Source: Saccharospirillum mangrovi | GTDB taxonomy: Bacteria > Pseudomonadota > Gammaproteobacteria > Pseudomonadales > Natronospirillaceae | NCBI RefSeq assembly: GCF_003367315.1 | Contig: NZ_CP031415.1 | Location: 1,858,001-1,922,000, forward strand | DNA length: 64,000 bases | Direction of reading: 5' to 3' | In this document: one piece after another, positions 63,753-64,000 of the stretch | Layout: the number at the start of each line of letters is the position of its first letter | Numbering within the stretch: the first letter of the stretch is position 1 | Notes under the pieces: generated by a model | Seen by the model: the letters and a program-made list of their open reading frames with translations, nothing else | What the model was told of the DNA's origin: nothing | Database searches by the model: none | Program-made: the position numbers and the translations under genes

Positions 63753-64000
63753 TCAGGCCGATGCCTTTTTCTTGGCCGCCGCTTTCGGCTTGGCTTTGGT
63801 TTTCGCTTTTGCCTTGGCTTTCGGTTTAGCCTTGGCCGGCGCATCAATCTGCCAGTTGCCGTTGTTGTAGAACGCCTTCCAGCCGGTCGCTTTACCGCTG
63901 TCGTCTTCGGTCATGACGTACTGTTCTTGCGTCTTACGGCTGTAACGGATCACCGCCGGTCGGCCGTCGTCGTCTTCAACCGGAGCATCCAGCAAGAAGT
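63753..64000 (-). CDS. C-terminal end of a Lys/Ala-rich protein, possibly DNA topoisomerase I
   Basis: Only the last 82 codons are in the window; the frame continues beyond base 64000. A folded part (DDDGRPAVIRYSRKTQEQYVM, then GKATGWKAFYNNGNWQ) precedes a tail of repeated Lys-Ala-Lys-Pro (about 28 residues). The folded part resembles, from memory, the C-terminal end of pseudomonad DNA topoisomerase I, whose tails are also basic; that is a guess. The missing start prevents confirmation. Confidence 0.55.
   Translation of the reverse strand, partial: FLLDAPVEDDDGRPAVIRYSRKTQEQYVMTEDDSGKATGWKAFYNNGNWQIDAPAKAKPKAKAKAKTKAKPKAAAKKKASA

Overview
The window looks like chromosome of a gammaproteobacterium of the Pseudomonadales/Oceanospirillales type, moderately GC-rich (roughly 55-60% by eye). 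The reasons are the pseudomonad-like gene order cysG-serS-rarA-lolA-ftsK-aat-bpt-infA-clpA-clpS-cspD-icd-nudJ-mnmA-hflD-purB, a monomeric NADP isocitrate dehydrogenase, FabV, a PsrA-type regulator and the sdhCDAB-sucAB-lpd-sucCD cluster divergent from gltA. A marine Oceanospirillales relative (Saccharospirillum/Reinekea-like) is my guess, not a demonstrated identity. I saw no rRNA, tRNA, CRISPR array or phage.

Bases 1-19600 are the more accessory part. They hold the start of a heavy-metal P-type ATPase running off the left edge, thymidine kinase, exonuclease III, a VOC protein, a 12-repeat kelch-like lipoprotein, an SDR/TetR pair with a shared operator motif, a PreP-like M16 protease, RapA, a LiuC-like crotonase facing a PsrA-like repressor, a YccA-type membrane protein, and a tusDCBE-ybiB operon for tRNA 2-thiolation, followed by a second SDR and a tiny membrane protein. 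Bases 19600-43600 are housekeeping: siroheme synthesis (cysG), serS, the ftsK-lolA-rarA-crcB series, a complete N-degron set (aat, bpt, clpS, clpA) around infA, cspD, icd, and the rluE-nudJ-mnmA-hflD-purB-roxA block into which fabV has been set in reverse orientation. MnmA uses the sulfur relayed by the Tus proteins encoded 20 kb away.

Bases 43600-50700 carry htpG, an MFS (UMF1-type) transporter, a DUF599 protein, an intact IS3-family element (1299 bp, GAG target duplication, A6G slippery site) and a TetR/membrane-protein pair with duplicated operators. Bases 50700-63640 are the TCA-cycle block: sdhCDAB, sucAB, lpd and sucCD read leftward and gltA reads rightward from a shared 440-bp control region. 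Intrinsic terminators between sdhB and sucA and between lpd and sucC suggest graded or separate expression units. The right edge holds the C-terminus of a lysine/alanine-rich protein, possibly topoisomerase I.

Nothing here is clearly a new defence or mobile system. The most interesting local signals are the two TetR operator pairs, the antisense fabV terminator that is translated as the basic tail of RluE, the IS that separated a gene from its terminator while supplying one of its own, the kelch lipoprotein with its G-rich upstream region, and a perfect 20-bp palindrome between clpS and cspD.
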